DNA of 64,000 nucleotides, from positions 62,001 to 126,000 of the forward strand of contig VXCM01001008.1 of assembly GCA_014773175.1 (NCBI GenBank). The letters run 5' to 3'. Below the pieces are notes generated by a model that searched no databases, was not told where the DNA came from, and was given only the letters and a program-made list of their open reading frames with translations. The position numbers and the translations under genes are program-made. The stretch comes from Lucifuga dentata (Eukaryota; Chordata; Actinopteri; Ophidiiformes; Bythitidae). Shown piece after piece: positions 34,791 to 48,793 of the stretch (its first letter is position 1; each line of letters opens with the position of its first letter).

Positions 34791-37700
34791 TCACTGCAGC
34801 ATAATATCTTTGAGGTTCTCCTGCAGGATGGTGTCTTTGACGGCGTGGAAGACGAAACGGATATTTTCTGTGTCTACTGCAGTGGTGAAGTGGTGGAACA
34901 GCGGTTTTCCCCGGTTTCGCCTCTTACGACTGAACGATTGCACAAGGAAAGCCTGGAAGGAACAGAGAATGAATAGTGAGAGCCTGTGTGTACGGTGGTG
35001 TGTGTGTGTGAAAGACAGGCTATTATTAGTGAAAGCCTTTATTTCTAATTCCCTTGTTTTATCAGTATTTTGTGTCATTTCAGAAGTCTCCTTGTTTCCT
35101 GATCTGCTCCATTTGTCATATTAATTATTGTTGCTGCTGTTTTTAGTTAACTATGCAAACTGCAAACACCGTGTGTGTCTGTTCTGTACTGGCTGTCCTT
35201 TTAAATTTAGTATAGTGTATGCTGCATTTCTACAGTATTAATTATATTAGCACAACAACATGCTTGTGTCATACTCACCGATCTGTTGCTCAGAGTTTCT
35301 CTTCATTAACAAAAGTTGTGTTCAAAATGGTTTTAAAGGACCATTACTGGCGATTGTGCATGTTTGGGCCTAATATAGACAATTTTCATACAGGTAACAT
35401 TACTGACAATCATTTCCCAAAGCAACCTACTGGAATGATGAGTTTAAAATTTTTTTTCCTACTTTCCAGACCACCATTAGTTTCAGTTCATTCTGGTACA
35501 CTATTAAAATCAACTTGTTGATACTTGAAACGTTCTTGGGATAGGTAATCCATCATCACGAACAAGACGTGTATTCAGGTTTTTTTTAGAAGTTACATAA
35601 TTTTAGCATTTAAGCACAATAAAAAGTGCGGAGTGATCTGAAAATGCACCGGGGAATATAGTCCCAAAAAAGACCTGCGTTTATCGAAAATTTAAACGAC
35701 CGTGACTTCATAAGGCTGTGTAATTATTAGTAGGCAAAACATCAATTTTTAAGGTGGGTGTATCACTTGAATATTTGATTTTGAAAGATTAAGAGATTTT
35801 GCAAAATATCAGGAAAACTGAAATACGGTTTTATCCTTTGGGAAATGGTTTTCAGTAACATAACATGTATGAAAATTGTACGTATTAGGCACAAACATGC
35901 AAAATGTCTGGTATGGTCCTTTAATTTCTGTTTCTCTTGATGCTAAGCTGTTAATGAAAGCCAGTGCTTTCTGCTGATGTTTTACAATAAAAGCTTCCAG
36001 CAGTTCAGGGGGCAGAATCCCTTCCTTAGAAAGATTTTATTCTGAAACATTTACAGAAAGTGCTGAATTTAATTCATAGTTGCTTAACAGAGGAAAAATG
36101 GACGGCAGAATTGCTTTGAATGGATTAATCAATGGTGTTTCTGCTCAAAAGTGAAAGTTAAACAAGCAGAGTGGTAAGTAAGACACAACTATGTAGTACT
36201 TATGGAATTCATGCTGAAAATTGTGATTATGCTAAAGTTACCATGTCAACCATTACAAGGCCTCTGTTTGTTCATACAGACCACAACCACAGCTATTATA
36301 TAAGTCTCTGTGTGTGTGTGTGTGTCTGTGTGTACCTGTACATCCTCTAGCCTGCGTGGGTCTCCTCTGAACTCTGGAAAATTCTTGCGGATGTCTACTG
36401 TACGAATCTTGTCCACCAGCAGGTCTGTTTTATTGAGGAAGAGGATGATGGATACGTTGAGGAAGAGCTTGTTGTTGACAATCGTCTCAAAGATGTTCAT
36501 ACTCTCCACCAAACGGTTTGTCCTTCGATCCTCCATCAAAACCTGGAATCGCATGCACGCACATGCACACACACATGCCACACACACACGCCATACTTAG
36601 GTTTTTATCTGTGTACCAAGTAATCCTTCATATCATCAGTCCTTCATATCCATCATATAAGAGTTGATTTGAACTATTTAGTTGCTGCACTGTAATCCCA
36701 GATGTTGTTTTAACTCAAATAACTTAGTTAATTGTACCCAACATATTCCATATATAATAATAATCTATATATATGACCTAATGATTTTGAGTTAGTTGTA
36801 CTGTTTGGATATTTTTTTTTAATTCAGTTCAAGTTTTTGAGTTGAATCAACTTATGTCAGTTTTAGTTTTGCCCATTGCTATTAGCAAAGCACAAATTAT
36901 TGCTTAAAATAGAATCTTGGTGACTGAGTGGGGTGGCATGGTGGATCAGTGGTTAGCTCTGTCACCTCACAGCAAGAAGGTCCTGGGTTCGAAGCCAACC
37001 GGGTCCTTTCTGTGTGGAGTTTGCATGTTCTCCCCATGCTGAACACATACTTTTTGTTTGTTCAACAATGCATAATTTAACTTTTTTAGAGCAACAAGTT
37101 ACCCTGATTTTTTTAAAGTTGAATGAACTTATCAGACTTACGGTGTGTATCAGTCTGATCATGTAAGCAGTCGAGTTGCTCAACCAAATTATAACCACAA
37201 ACAAACCTTTGTGTGACCCACAAATATTGTGTCAGATCATTTGTCAATTCTGTAATTCCTAAAGCTTTGGGAATAATAATCAGCTGTTTGAATAGCAATA
37301 ACATGAGCACCTCCATACCAACATTACACAATTATTACTCAATACATGAGTTCTGTGTGTGTGCTTGAATATCCACGCACCTGGTCATACTCGGACGACG
37401 AAACCATAAAAAGTATGGACGTGATGCCATCAAAACACTGGAACCACTTCTGCCTCTGAGACCTCTGACCTCCAACATCCACCATCTTGAAAGGAATCTT
37501 CTTGATGATAAAGTCATGCTCAACAATGCCTTTAGTGGCCTTCCTCGCAAACAAAATGTCCTGCTTGCTTGGGATGTAGCTCTGAGAGAGAGAGAGAGGG
37601 AAACATATTGTACAAGTTGGAAGAGTTGCAGAGATAAAGTTTACTACAGATTTGACTTGTCAGTGTGACTCACCAGCTGACCGATGCGGTCCAAGTTATC

Positions 37701-39080
37701 CAGGAAGTATTTGACTGACTCGCTCTGCAGACAGGAAGAAAAACTTTCCATTAAAGCCAGCAAATGGAGCTGAGTCATCCTGTTACACATTAACCAGCTT
37801 CACAAGAACCCAAATAATCAAATTGCAGCTCTTACTCAGATTATTAGAACAATTTCATCTGTTGCATTGCTTCTGTGTAATTATGATTTAATAGAAGCTG
37901 GCAGACTGTGGTTATTTAATTACTAATACATCAATAAATGCCTCCTCCCAAACAAAGGCCAGAAAGCATGACTGGCAACTTATTTAATCTGTTTAATCCT
38001 CATGCAGAGACTTGAGATGCATTTAAGAACTGCAACTACAAACATGAACATCTTATTAAAGACAGAATGATTACATACTGCAACTTGTGCAATCACGCTT
38101 ATGGACAGGCTTGCTCAAATTATGTGTGCACATATATTACAAATCATGTGAATACTACTGCTTAATGCTGAATGTATTTCCATAAATGAATACTAGACTC
38201 TGAATTAGTGTAGTACTTGAACACACGAAACACAAGTTCTGGGCTGAAACTAATATTGAAAACAGGCTTAAAAATAGAAATATCTTTATTTTTTCCTTAC
38301 ATGTACAATTCCTGATAGTTTTAAAAGTAAATCTCTCTCTCTCTCTCTCTCTCTCACATACACACACAGGAAACAGCTGTGTGTGTGAAAACAGTGGGGA
38401 GACATGGGGAAGGGAGGGATTAGGATTCCGACAGAACAGTTACAAAGTGCTTTTTGCACTACACACACGCATGCACACACACACACACACATACATTTCT
38501 AACTCAATATAACACCGTTGCTTTTTCCGTCTTCTTCAGTCTGTGTCAACAAAGTTTTGCAAATTTTGCTTTCTGTCATATTGAACAAGCAGAATCAGAA
38601 AACGACTCAGAAGGCTGTTAACTTCATTTATGCCAGCCCTGACATGTCATGTAACAACCAGGAAACGCAACCCCGGTGTGGGTGGGATGTGACCCCGTGA
38701 CCCTCACGGCTGACCTACAATGTCACAGCAATAGGAAACAAAGGCAGGGACTTTCATTGGTTCAGCCAGACATGAATATAAGGAGGGGCTGGTTGGAGGG
38801 AAAAGCAGGGACAGGGGAATTCCCAGAGATGAAGCGATATGCAAACACAGACACACATGTAAGCATGCACGCTCAGAAACGCACACACACACACCGCATC
38901 TCATTTCCACAGAAGCTTAACTGACATCAGCAGAAATAAAATGGCTGATCACTGATGCTGTGAAAGCATCAACCTAAATATCAAACTAAATTCATTTTAT
39001 GAGGTCAAAGCTGAGTATTTAGGATGCTGTAATGCAGGGATATAGCTGCTAAAGCTGGGAAACAGCTCTGTGTGTGTTGT

Positions 39081-39130
<50 letters not shown>

Positions 39131-39219
39131 TAAAGCGGGAGGAATGTCTCCATTCATGGTGTGTATAGACAGATTAGGGGCTTTATCACAGCAAAGACCT
39201 GAATAGGCTCACATTCTGC

Positions 39220-39261
<42 letters not shown>

Positions 39262-42200
39262 TGCTGCTTGCTCTGGGTATGTGAATGAGCATGTTTAATA
39301 TAAAAAAAAAAAAAAAAATTCAAAGCTACACAGGTGTGAATAAATTGTCTACTATTCATATTTTCATCAATTTATGTTACATATTAGCCAGAAATGAGAA
39401 GAATAATACCACAATCCTACTTGAGTACTATCATTCTTAAAGGACCATAACGGTGATTTTGCATGTTTAAGCCCAATAAATACTACTTACATACACTTTT
39501 CATTATTGACAGCCATTTTCCAAAAAAATAAAACCATACTTTAGTTTTCCTCTTATTTTGCCAAACCCCCTGTCTTTCAAAATCAAATGTGTAGGTCATA
39601 CACCCACCTTAAAATTCAATGTTTTGCCTTCTAGCACGTACGTCTAAATGTAGAAGTTTTTATTTTCTTGGTGAAAGTCATCTTCTCAAGCTCCATGCTG
39701 GAGCAGTTAAATAAAGTTACTTTGACAAAATAAAAAAAAAAAATAATAATAAATATAGCATCAACTTTGATGGATTACTTATTTCAAGCATGTTTCAAGT
39801 CTCTACAAATTGATTTTTATAGCGTACTGGAATGAAGTGAAACCAGTAACAGTCTAGAAGGTAGGAAATACAATTCTAACATTTACCGCTCCAGTAGCAT
39901 GTTTTGGAAAATGGTTGGCAGAAATGTAACATGTATGTGGTTGTATTTATTGGACTCAAACATGCAAAGCCACTGGTCTGGTCCTTTAAGTAAATGAGAA
40001 ATATGAATAATAAATATTACATCAACATACAGGGCCGTTTCTGACCACTTTGGCGCCCTAGGCGAGACATCCATTGGTGCCCCTTCACTCATTCTTCAAA
40101 ATACATACGAGAAAAAAAGACAGTTTTAGTCTTAACTTATAACACACCACACTCAGTGTTAAAACTTATTATCAACAACGCTTCATTAGGGGTCTACCTT
40201 ATTGTGTATTTTTGTTACAAGGAGGCACTACAGAGTAACTACAGCATGCCAAAAGTATGTCACCCCCCTGTATTTTTGTGTAAACTTTACCAAAGTACCA
40301 CTCCAAGCACAACAAAATTCATTTATTAGTATTTTACAAGTAGTTGAGTATTTTTCAGAATATTCAACTATTTTTTAGACTTAAATTTGGATTTCAGAGA
40401 GGTAATATGACTGCAATATTTCTACAAGTCGGTGAAAACATGTGAAAACCATTTGACCTCTGACCCTACCTCAAAGAAGGTGTTTTAACTTCCTGTTTCA
40501 TCTCTTCTAATAATGTTGGTATTCTTCAAATCTTAACAATATGTCAAAAGTGTCTTCCGACTTAACACTATTAACAACTATTGGCTTTTTTTCAGTTGTA
40601 CTCACTCTAACGCACTAAAAAAAAATACATTTTGTTAGAGTGGTATTTTAACTCAGAAAGAAAAGTTTACACAAAAGTACAGGAAGGTGCAATACTTTTG
40701 GCCAGCGCTGTAGGTGCAAATCAGAATGTGAAAAAGTGCTTTGTTTGTCAAAACAAATGTCCATTTAAGTACAATTTATGAAATGAATTAAACATTGCTT
40801 AGTTCTAACTTTAAACAAAATGTAACCTTTACACCTGCCTACATACCTTTACCGCCCCGTGTCGTTCCAGAGAATAACGACACGGGGCGGTGTCGGAATT
40901 CCAGAGAATCTGAATTCTCTGGAATTCAAATTCTCTGGAACATGTCGACACGGTCCGACATTGAACGTGATTCAAGTGATTAAATGACATTGAAATGGAC
41001 AATTATGCGCCAAGTATAAATGTCTCAGTGTTCTGTGCACGCGGCGGGTGACAGCTGCTGCGCGAGTATAACGAGTATGTGAGTATCTAGTAGTGCTGCT
41101 GTGTGTCAGGCTGGTCTGCAGGACACTTCTTCTCAGGACAATATGAGCTCCAAACTGTGTCAGCTGTGTGTGTGTGTGTTGTAGCACTGACTTACAGCAT
41201 TAGTGAAATTAATAAATACCACTTTTACCAGCGGACCAAGTGTAGGTGGCAGATGTATAAAATAAATTAATTGGCAAAAAAAAAAAATCCTTTCTCTTTG
41301 GCACCCCCTCTACCTGTGGGTGCCCTAGGCAACTGCCTGGGCTGCCTATGCCAAAAAACGGCCCTGTCAGCATAAACCCAATTATTATTATTATTATTCT
41401 TTCAATAAAAAAAGAGTAAGAGCAACACACATTCACACAAGGATGCTCCTATGAAGAAAAAAAGTAAAGGAAACATAACCCACCCAAACGCAGAGAAAGG
41501 GAAAGAGAGAAAGACTTTTCCAGAGTTAAAAGTTAAATACACACAGCCAACGTTTAATCCGTAAATTCTACTTCTTACTGAAAGAGGAGCAGAGAGATTA
41601 CAGTCTTATAGAAGTAACCGTTTGAAGTGGTCTGTATGGTTTGTATCAGTGTGTGTGTATGTGCGTATTTCAGCATTTATAGCTTTGTAAACCTACGCGA
41701 GGCTTACAGGTACACCCAGAATACTCACTCAGACTAAACATTCTCATACCTCCTTTATATTCAGACTGCCTGTGCACAACCTCAAAGAGTGATGTACAGC
41801 CTTGTTTTTGTCAAATGAAGGAGGATTTGGTGTTTATGTCCTACATCAAGATGTAATCTGGGTGTGGCTGGGATAGTGAAGCTCAGAAATAAACTCCTTG
41901 CGTGTGCTTGCTTGCTGTGAGTTTGTTTTTCTCTCTCACTATCTTCACTCCTTTTCTCTCCCATCCCCCCGTTCTCTCCTCTCCACTCCCTTTATTTCTC
42001 TCATCACAGTCTCTCTCTCTCTCTCTNCCCCCCGCTCTCTCCTCTCCACTCCCTTTATTTCTCTCATCACAGTCTCTCTCTCTCTCTCTCGTCCCTCTCT
42101 CAGTCTTTGGCCTTGCTCTAGCTGTGCCTGGGAAAAGCTGACTGCAGCATCCCCCCCAAAAAAGGAAAGAAGAAATGCAGAGAAGGGGGGGGGGGANGGG

Positions 42201-42385
42201 GGGGGGGGCAGGAATGGATCTAACTCAGCACATTTACTGGATAGGGAACAGTTTGGCTTTTCCTTACTGTTCAGCCAGAATAATGTCTGCGGGCCTGTGC
42301 AGCTTTAGCACACTAGCTTTATCTTACAAGGACGCGAGATAAGACAAGCCAGACTTCCCAGTGACCCAAAGCTGTGCACTGACAT

Positions 42386-42434
<49 letters not shown>

Positions 42435-45400
42435 TCACACAGTCTCACACAAATTAAGTGAGAGACGGAAGCAGCATCTGTCTGACTCCAGATTAGTTTA
42501 TCACTCACAACCGCGTCACAGGGTCAAAGGTCAAAAATCATTTTAATCACTTCAGCTTGGTAAGTAAGCGTAGCTGCTGTATCAAGTCCAATAACCTCTA
42601 AATAAACTAGCAGTACTGCCAACAAAAATTACACAAACAACAACAGCTGCTGATCATAGTTAATGACATTGAATTGAAACTTTAAGTGTTATTAACCATC
42701 TGAATGACTGTTTACCATGTAGAAACAAGCGGCTCTTAAGCTGTAATGTCATTCAATCTCATAATTAGATGATTTAAAGGTGTTGCTATTTGTATGTTTT
42801 TTTTTTTCAGACAAAATACAAAAGGGTTAATCTAAACACCTTAAAGGACAATACTGGAAATTTTGCATATTTGAACCCATTAAACCCATATACAGCATCA
42901 TACATGAAATATTACTGACAATCATTTCACAAAACATACTACCCAAGTTGTAAACTTTAGAATTTTTCTTCCCTACCTTCTAAACTGCTATTGGTTTCAG
43001 TTCATTCCAGTACTCTATTAAAATCATCTTAAGGAGACTTGAAACACGCTTGAGCTAAGTAATCCATCACAGAGAATATGTCGATTAAGTTTTTTTGTCA
43101 GAGTAACTTAATTAACACGGAGCTACACAGAAGACAATGTATGTCTCCGCCAGGGAATATAGTCCCAGGAGAAGACGTTTTTACAGAGAAATTAAAAATG
43201 ACCATCGCTTCTACAATCAGACATATGTGTTAGCAGGCAAAACATTAAATTTTAAGGTGGGTGACCCAGACATTTGAGTTTGAAAGATTAGGGGATTTGG
43301 CAACATAACAGGAAAAGTAAAATACAGTTTTTATGTTTTGGAGATTGTTGGTCAGGAACGTAACACGTATGTGGGTAGTACTTATTGGGCTTAAACATGC
43401 AGAACTGATGGTATGGTCCTTTAACAATGATGGTATGATGAGAGATGGAATACCAGCAACCTAACAAGCTTTTAGGTAACTCAATTCAGCAGACTCCCAT
43501 AGATGCATCCGTCTTCAACTGGAAGAGTCAGATCAGCTAGAATAACTGCAAACACTTGTGTGTCCAGAGCCGTTAAGACTCAAACACATATAGCAATACA
43601 GCAACAGGTGACTGTTTTTGTCTGAATTGAGTCGGATACCAGCAATCATGTCAGAGAACTACACAGGTTTTATAAGATTTTGACATGATTTCAAGTCCTC
43701 AAAATTTAAAAGAAATATACATTAGAACTGTGATCAACCTGATGTATTTTCATTAAAATACTGCATTATTTTCCATTTAAGTAATGCAGTTGGACTTGAG
43801 AAGAGAAAATCCACCCGTCAGTGATGCATGCACCCTACTGGTTTGGTTAGTGTGTGTTTAATGTAATAATTAAAAAAGGAAAATAATTTCTGCAATTGAC
43901 AAGCCATTTGAATTGTGTTTGGAGCAGTGTAGCATGGCAGATGCAGATCCACAGGGCTCCTCTTCCCCGGCTCCAATTTTAGTCAAAAACAAAATAATTA
44001 CATCTTTGCTTGGAAAGCCTCCAAGCAAAAAAATATGAGTGATAAATCATACAATAAAACAATAAATACCTCCACAGGCTTTACTTAGTGGAGCAGAGTG
44101 ATCCTCGGGGAGCAGTGAGTCATTAGACCTCCTTTTTGAATTCTTTCTCAGGTAAATACATGCCTGATATTATGAAGTTATTTATTCTGAAGTCTCAAAT
44201 AACATCAGTGACTATTAGCTCTGTGTTTATGACATCATATTGCTCTAGACAGTGCATGGCACTAAAGCAATATGAAAAGATTTATGGCACAGGAGACAAA
44301 AATGTAGAAAGTGTAGCTTTTGCACTCTTTTTTTAATTTTTTTTTTTTTTAACTTTATCCCTTTGTAACAGCCTGCAGTTCTAAAAGAGACACAAAGATC
44401 CTGAGCAGGATCCAAATCCAAAACACTACGTTCCATCATACTTAGCAATTCTAATTAGTTATTCTTAAAGAAATTGCTGGTTTCCACTTGAATAATAAAG
44501 AGAAGTCTATATTACAATAAATAACAAGTAAGTGGTTATTACATACTCTGATAGCAATGGTGAAGGAAGATGAGTAAGTATGACTTGAGCGTAACTCCTG
44601 GACAAAAGCTTTTACTCAGATCCCAGAAATGTTCCACAGACACGCATGAGAGGATGATGTTACGCAAGTGGTGTATTTTGCAATATTTTAGCCAACATGT
44701 GTTTCAGACTTTGTAAGCATATTGACTGAATATACATTAGACTGCTGTGTGACAGGTTTAAGATGTTTTTTGCACATTTGGGTATTATTTTTCCTTTAAG
44801 CGCCTTCGGATCTAAAGTTTGGAACTAAATGAGGAGCTGCTTTACCCTGACCTATCGAATTGAAATTATGTGGTTCGTTCATCACGTTTCCTGCTCTCAT
44901 TCCCACCATTCCTAAAATACCATGAAGATTATGGTAATTAGAGCAAATGATGCTTCTGTTGATCATAGCTGCTTTGATTTTTGTGGTGTCTGATTTCTTT
45001 TTGTCTTGTTTCATTTTTTAAACGTTTTTTTTCGACACTCCTTTCAATAAACATAACAAGATCTTTTGAAATACATTTTAATTTCAAGTGGAAGACTCAA
45101 AGTCGCTATGGATCTCTTCATTCTCATCATCTTCTTCAAAATTCTTGCTGTTGCTCTTTCACTGTGTGCAAAAACAAGGTATGAGTATTTATAAATGGTA
45201 ATCTGTCTTTTGTCTGAGCAATCAGTGATATTTGGTCTTGTGATCTCCACCCGGCAGTTCCTGAGCCATCACAGAGTACCTGCAGCAGGAGCTCAGAAAT
45301 GACTCAGGAACTATCATTCCAGTAATAAAATTGGTCCTGTTTCCTTGGTATGAACAAAGGAAAGTTCATGAGTGAGTTCATGAAAGGATTTCTGCAGTTT

Positions 45401-48400
45401 GAAAGGCATTTTTGTTACAAAGGAAAAGATCAGCTTCATTGCAGTAGATATGATTAGAACATCTGCTGAAGTACCTCTTTAAACTGTCTCAAGGCTTGGG
45501 ATAACTATCTACAGACCTTGGCATTGTCATCCATCTATTCATCTATTCGTCCATCCTCTTATCTCTCTTTTCATCCTCCTGTCGAGCACTTTTATCCTTT
45601 GCCTCAAATCTTCCGTGCTTTGCGAACTCACCAGCTGGAACTCGGAGCGTCGAGCGTAGGCCTGTTGTATTCCAACGTCTGCCCACAGGGCGCACAGTGC
45701 CATCACGTACAGCTGGAACTCGCTGGGCTCCACCCCCGAGGCACCCACGCGGCCCTCCCACGACATCACCAGCATCCCCTGCTTCTCGTTCTCACAGCTC
45801 TGCCAGCTGATGCCCAGCTTGTCCCGGGCGTCCACCAGCACACGCATTCCCTGCATAAACACGCAGGGCAAACAGATTAATGTATGACTGAATAGCCACC
45901 TCTCAAGCTTACTTTGACAAAAATAGACTTGAATCTGTGTTTTTAATACTTTAAATTGGCTTTTCACCATAAGTTTCTGCTTCATTGCTGCAGACTGTAT
46001 GTCATGTTCACACGTTCTTGATCGCACAGACCTGCATGAAAATAAATGCAAATATGCCGAGTCTATCCTGAACAAGTAACAGTGGAGCACGTGTCTGACA
46101 CACACACACACACATCCACACAACATTAACGTTAAAGTCTCGCTCTCTTTACCGCACACACACAAACACATGCATGTGTGGCGGCTGGTGGTTTTCTGAA
46201 GAGAACCATGTGGACTGATCTGTGTGGGAGGTCTCCTGCCGAGTGATCAAACACACACNAAAGCATTTTATCTGTTTCTCCTTCTCTCCCTCTTTATTAT
46301 ACCATTTAATCAATTCCTTTAAAACATCATTTGATCTGTCAGCCAATTTGGTTGAAGCTCTTAACCATTTACTAAAGCCTTTCTTTTAATGTGAACTTTT
46401 ACTGGTACTTTAATTAAGCAATTTCAAGCCATTTTCTCTTTATTGAACTTGTTCATTTTTACACCTTGTATAATTATGTTTGTATCTGTCATACTCTTTC
46501 ATGTCTTTTTCTCCTGCTTCTATTTGCATGTCTTGTTGCATTTATTAACTCTTGTTTTATTTGATTCAGCAGTAAGAAACACAAGTGAACAATCCAAGAG
46601 GTTACAACATGTAAACAGATGTGTGTAAAGCGTGTCTGTAATTGAGGCCTTAACCATCTAATTCTTTTGCATTATGCTCCTACTGTTTGCATGTGGAGTG
46701 TATACGTATATGGTGTGTGTGTGTCTGTGGTTTCTGGCTGGAGAGCCCCTGTGTGACAAAATGGTGTTAAAGTCTGATCTTTTAAGACTCAGATAGATGT
46801 CATTGTTAGTTTTTTTTTTTTTTTTTTTTTNTTTTTTTTTTTTTTTTTTGTAGAGGAAAGAGTAAAGGGGGTCAACACTCTACAACTTATCTGACATACA
46901 GACAAAATGTGAGCATCATGACAGTGATTACTACAGAGTTCATGTGAGTGAGCCTGGAGTCAGGCCCACTAGATGATTTCCACTGTGAGCCAGCATGAAG
47001 CTCAAATGGTCCGTTTATTAATCTGTCTATATGTAGCATGACTCTGTCTCTTCCTGTCTGTCTCTCATCCTGGATGCTGGTAGGTTTGTGTGGCTGTCTT
47101 TCTTCCGGCTGGCCTGCCAGTCCATCTATTTGTCTCTCATAAATTCAATAATAATTCGCTGATTGTACTCAATTTAGAAAAAAGACAACCATTCTAGAGA
47201 TAAAGATTTTGTAAGTTTGCTGGCTAATGGACATGCTTAACTATAAGTACTAATTACATGTCGGTGAGACTCTAATGCTAATTGGTCAATTTCTATCTGT
47301 AGAAGTGTTTATTGATAGATTCCTGGCTACCCCTTGCTTAGCGTATGTGGCTTAACTTGCTAAAATTTTTTGTCCAACAAGATGGGACCAACAGTTTCTA
47401 TGTTCTGCTTGGAATAATTGGACGGGCCAGTTGGATTAGTTGGATGAACGGATCTGTAATTCATGAGAAAGAAATCATTATCATCTGATAAGGATTACAC
47501 CTGAGATTTATCCTATTTACTCCAGCTATTAAGTGAGATTTAGGAGTAGGACCACACCTGAACTCCACCCTTTCCGTTATTTATCCTCATAAGCCTAACT
47601 GCTCTACACCACCTGTCTGCTGTCATACCCCTCCTTTCTTCCTTCTTTGTTCTCTCTCTCTCTCTCTCTCTCTCTGTATCACTGTGTTCATATGTGGGGA
47701 GGTATGGGTCCACCAAACCCAGGAGGCTCATCCTTCACCAACGCCTTTACCAGACCGCAGTTAGCCAGGAAACATTTTAATCCACCAAAATCCCACAGCT
47801 TTATCACTGGATTCATATTTGGCACCACTAAATAACCTGTAAATTTTGTTTTCATTTGAACTCTTCACTAATAATTAAAAAGTTCTGGGCCATTTTCACA
47901 TGCAATGTGTTTTCTTGTGCAATAAGACTGTGTTGTTTACTACTGATGATGCTTACTTCTAGGCATGTCTAGGCAATCACTGCATAATTTGCGTTATTTC
48001 ATATTAACATTGTGATAGTTATTTCACACTTATTATGTTAAGTGTCCATCTATGTTTAAGTTGGCTTTGTTATTGCAGTCAGAAAATCCCAACATAATCT
48101 GTTAATTTGGTGCCTTTATGAAAAATGTATTAATTTTGTTTAAGTAATTTAGATTGTTTTTCTTACTCACTCATACTGCTTGCCTTCATATGTACTGTTA
48201 TATGTACTGTTTGATTTCATACATTTATAAGGTCACAAATCTAATAAAAATGAAATGAATTGAAAACATACTACTGTTGTTTCTCTAAATTTAGCTTTGC
48301 AGACCAATGAATAATGATAGGCTGGGTGAAGGATTACAGGCATGTAGAGTCATGTTGCCTGTTCCAATACCTCCATTGTTCTAATGTTTGTGAGAAATAT

Positions 48401-48759
48401 ACCTTCTTTCAGTTTGTGCCTCTCCTGTCTGCTTCTACATATGCATTGTGTGCTTTACAGGAGGCTGGGTGGCGGCGGCGGTGATATTGTGGAAAAGTGA
48501 TCTGGCCTATGACAGGACGCAAGCTGATATTTGGGTGAGGGTATTATACTGTGCAGAGTTGCAAGCTCTTATTATCATTGTCTGGGCTGTGTGGCACTGA
48601 GGGCGGATATGCTCATCCCTCAGGAATAGTTTGGTATTGTTAGCCTGATGAAGGAGGCCCAGCCATGACAGCAAACAAAAGAACAGCACACACACTTCAG
48701 GAGTGCACAGGATAAAAATATGTATTATATCAACACACAATGTTTGGGTAGGTGGATGG

Positions 48760-48793
<34 letters not shown>

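Larger units (their letters stand above)
40030..41366. mobile_element. non-autonomous hAT element with 8-bp target duplication (gna12 intron 2)
   Basis: Left end CAGGGCCGTTTCTGACC and right end CAAAAAACGGCCCTG are inverted. The next inner parts also match (TTGGCGCCCTAGGC versus inverted GGGTGCCCTAGGCA). Flanks are TCAACATA (40022-40029) and TCAGCATA (41367-41374), an 8-bp duplication with one mismatch, as expected of hAT transposition. No transposase ORF is present. A second element (40240-40712) and a palindrome cluster (40852-40959) lie inside. Confidence 0.8.

Noticed and set aside
45539..46171. Long - strand open frame of 210 codons around gna12 exon 2
   Set aside because: Only 45632-45850 matches the protein and has splice sites. 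The rest is intron read-through.
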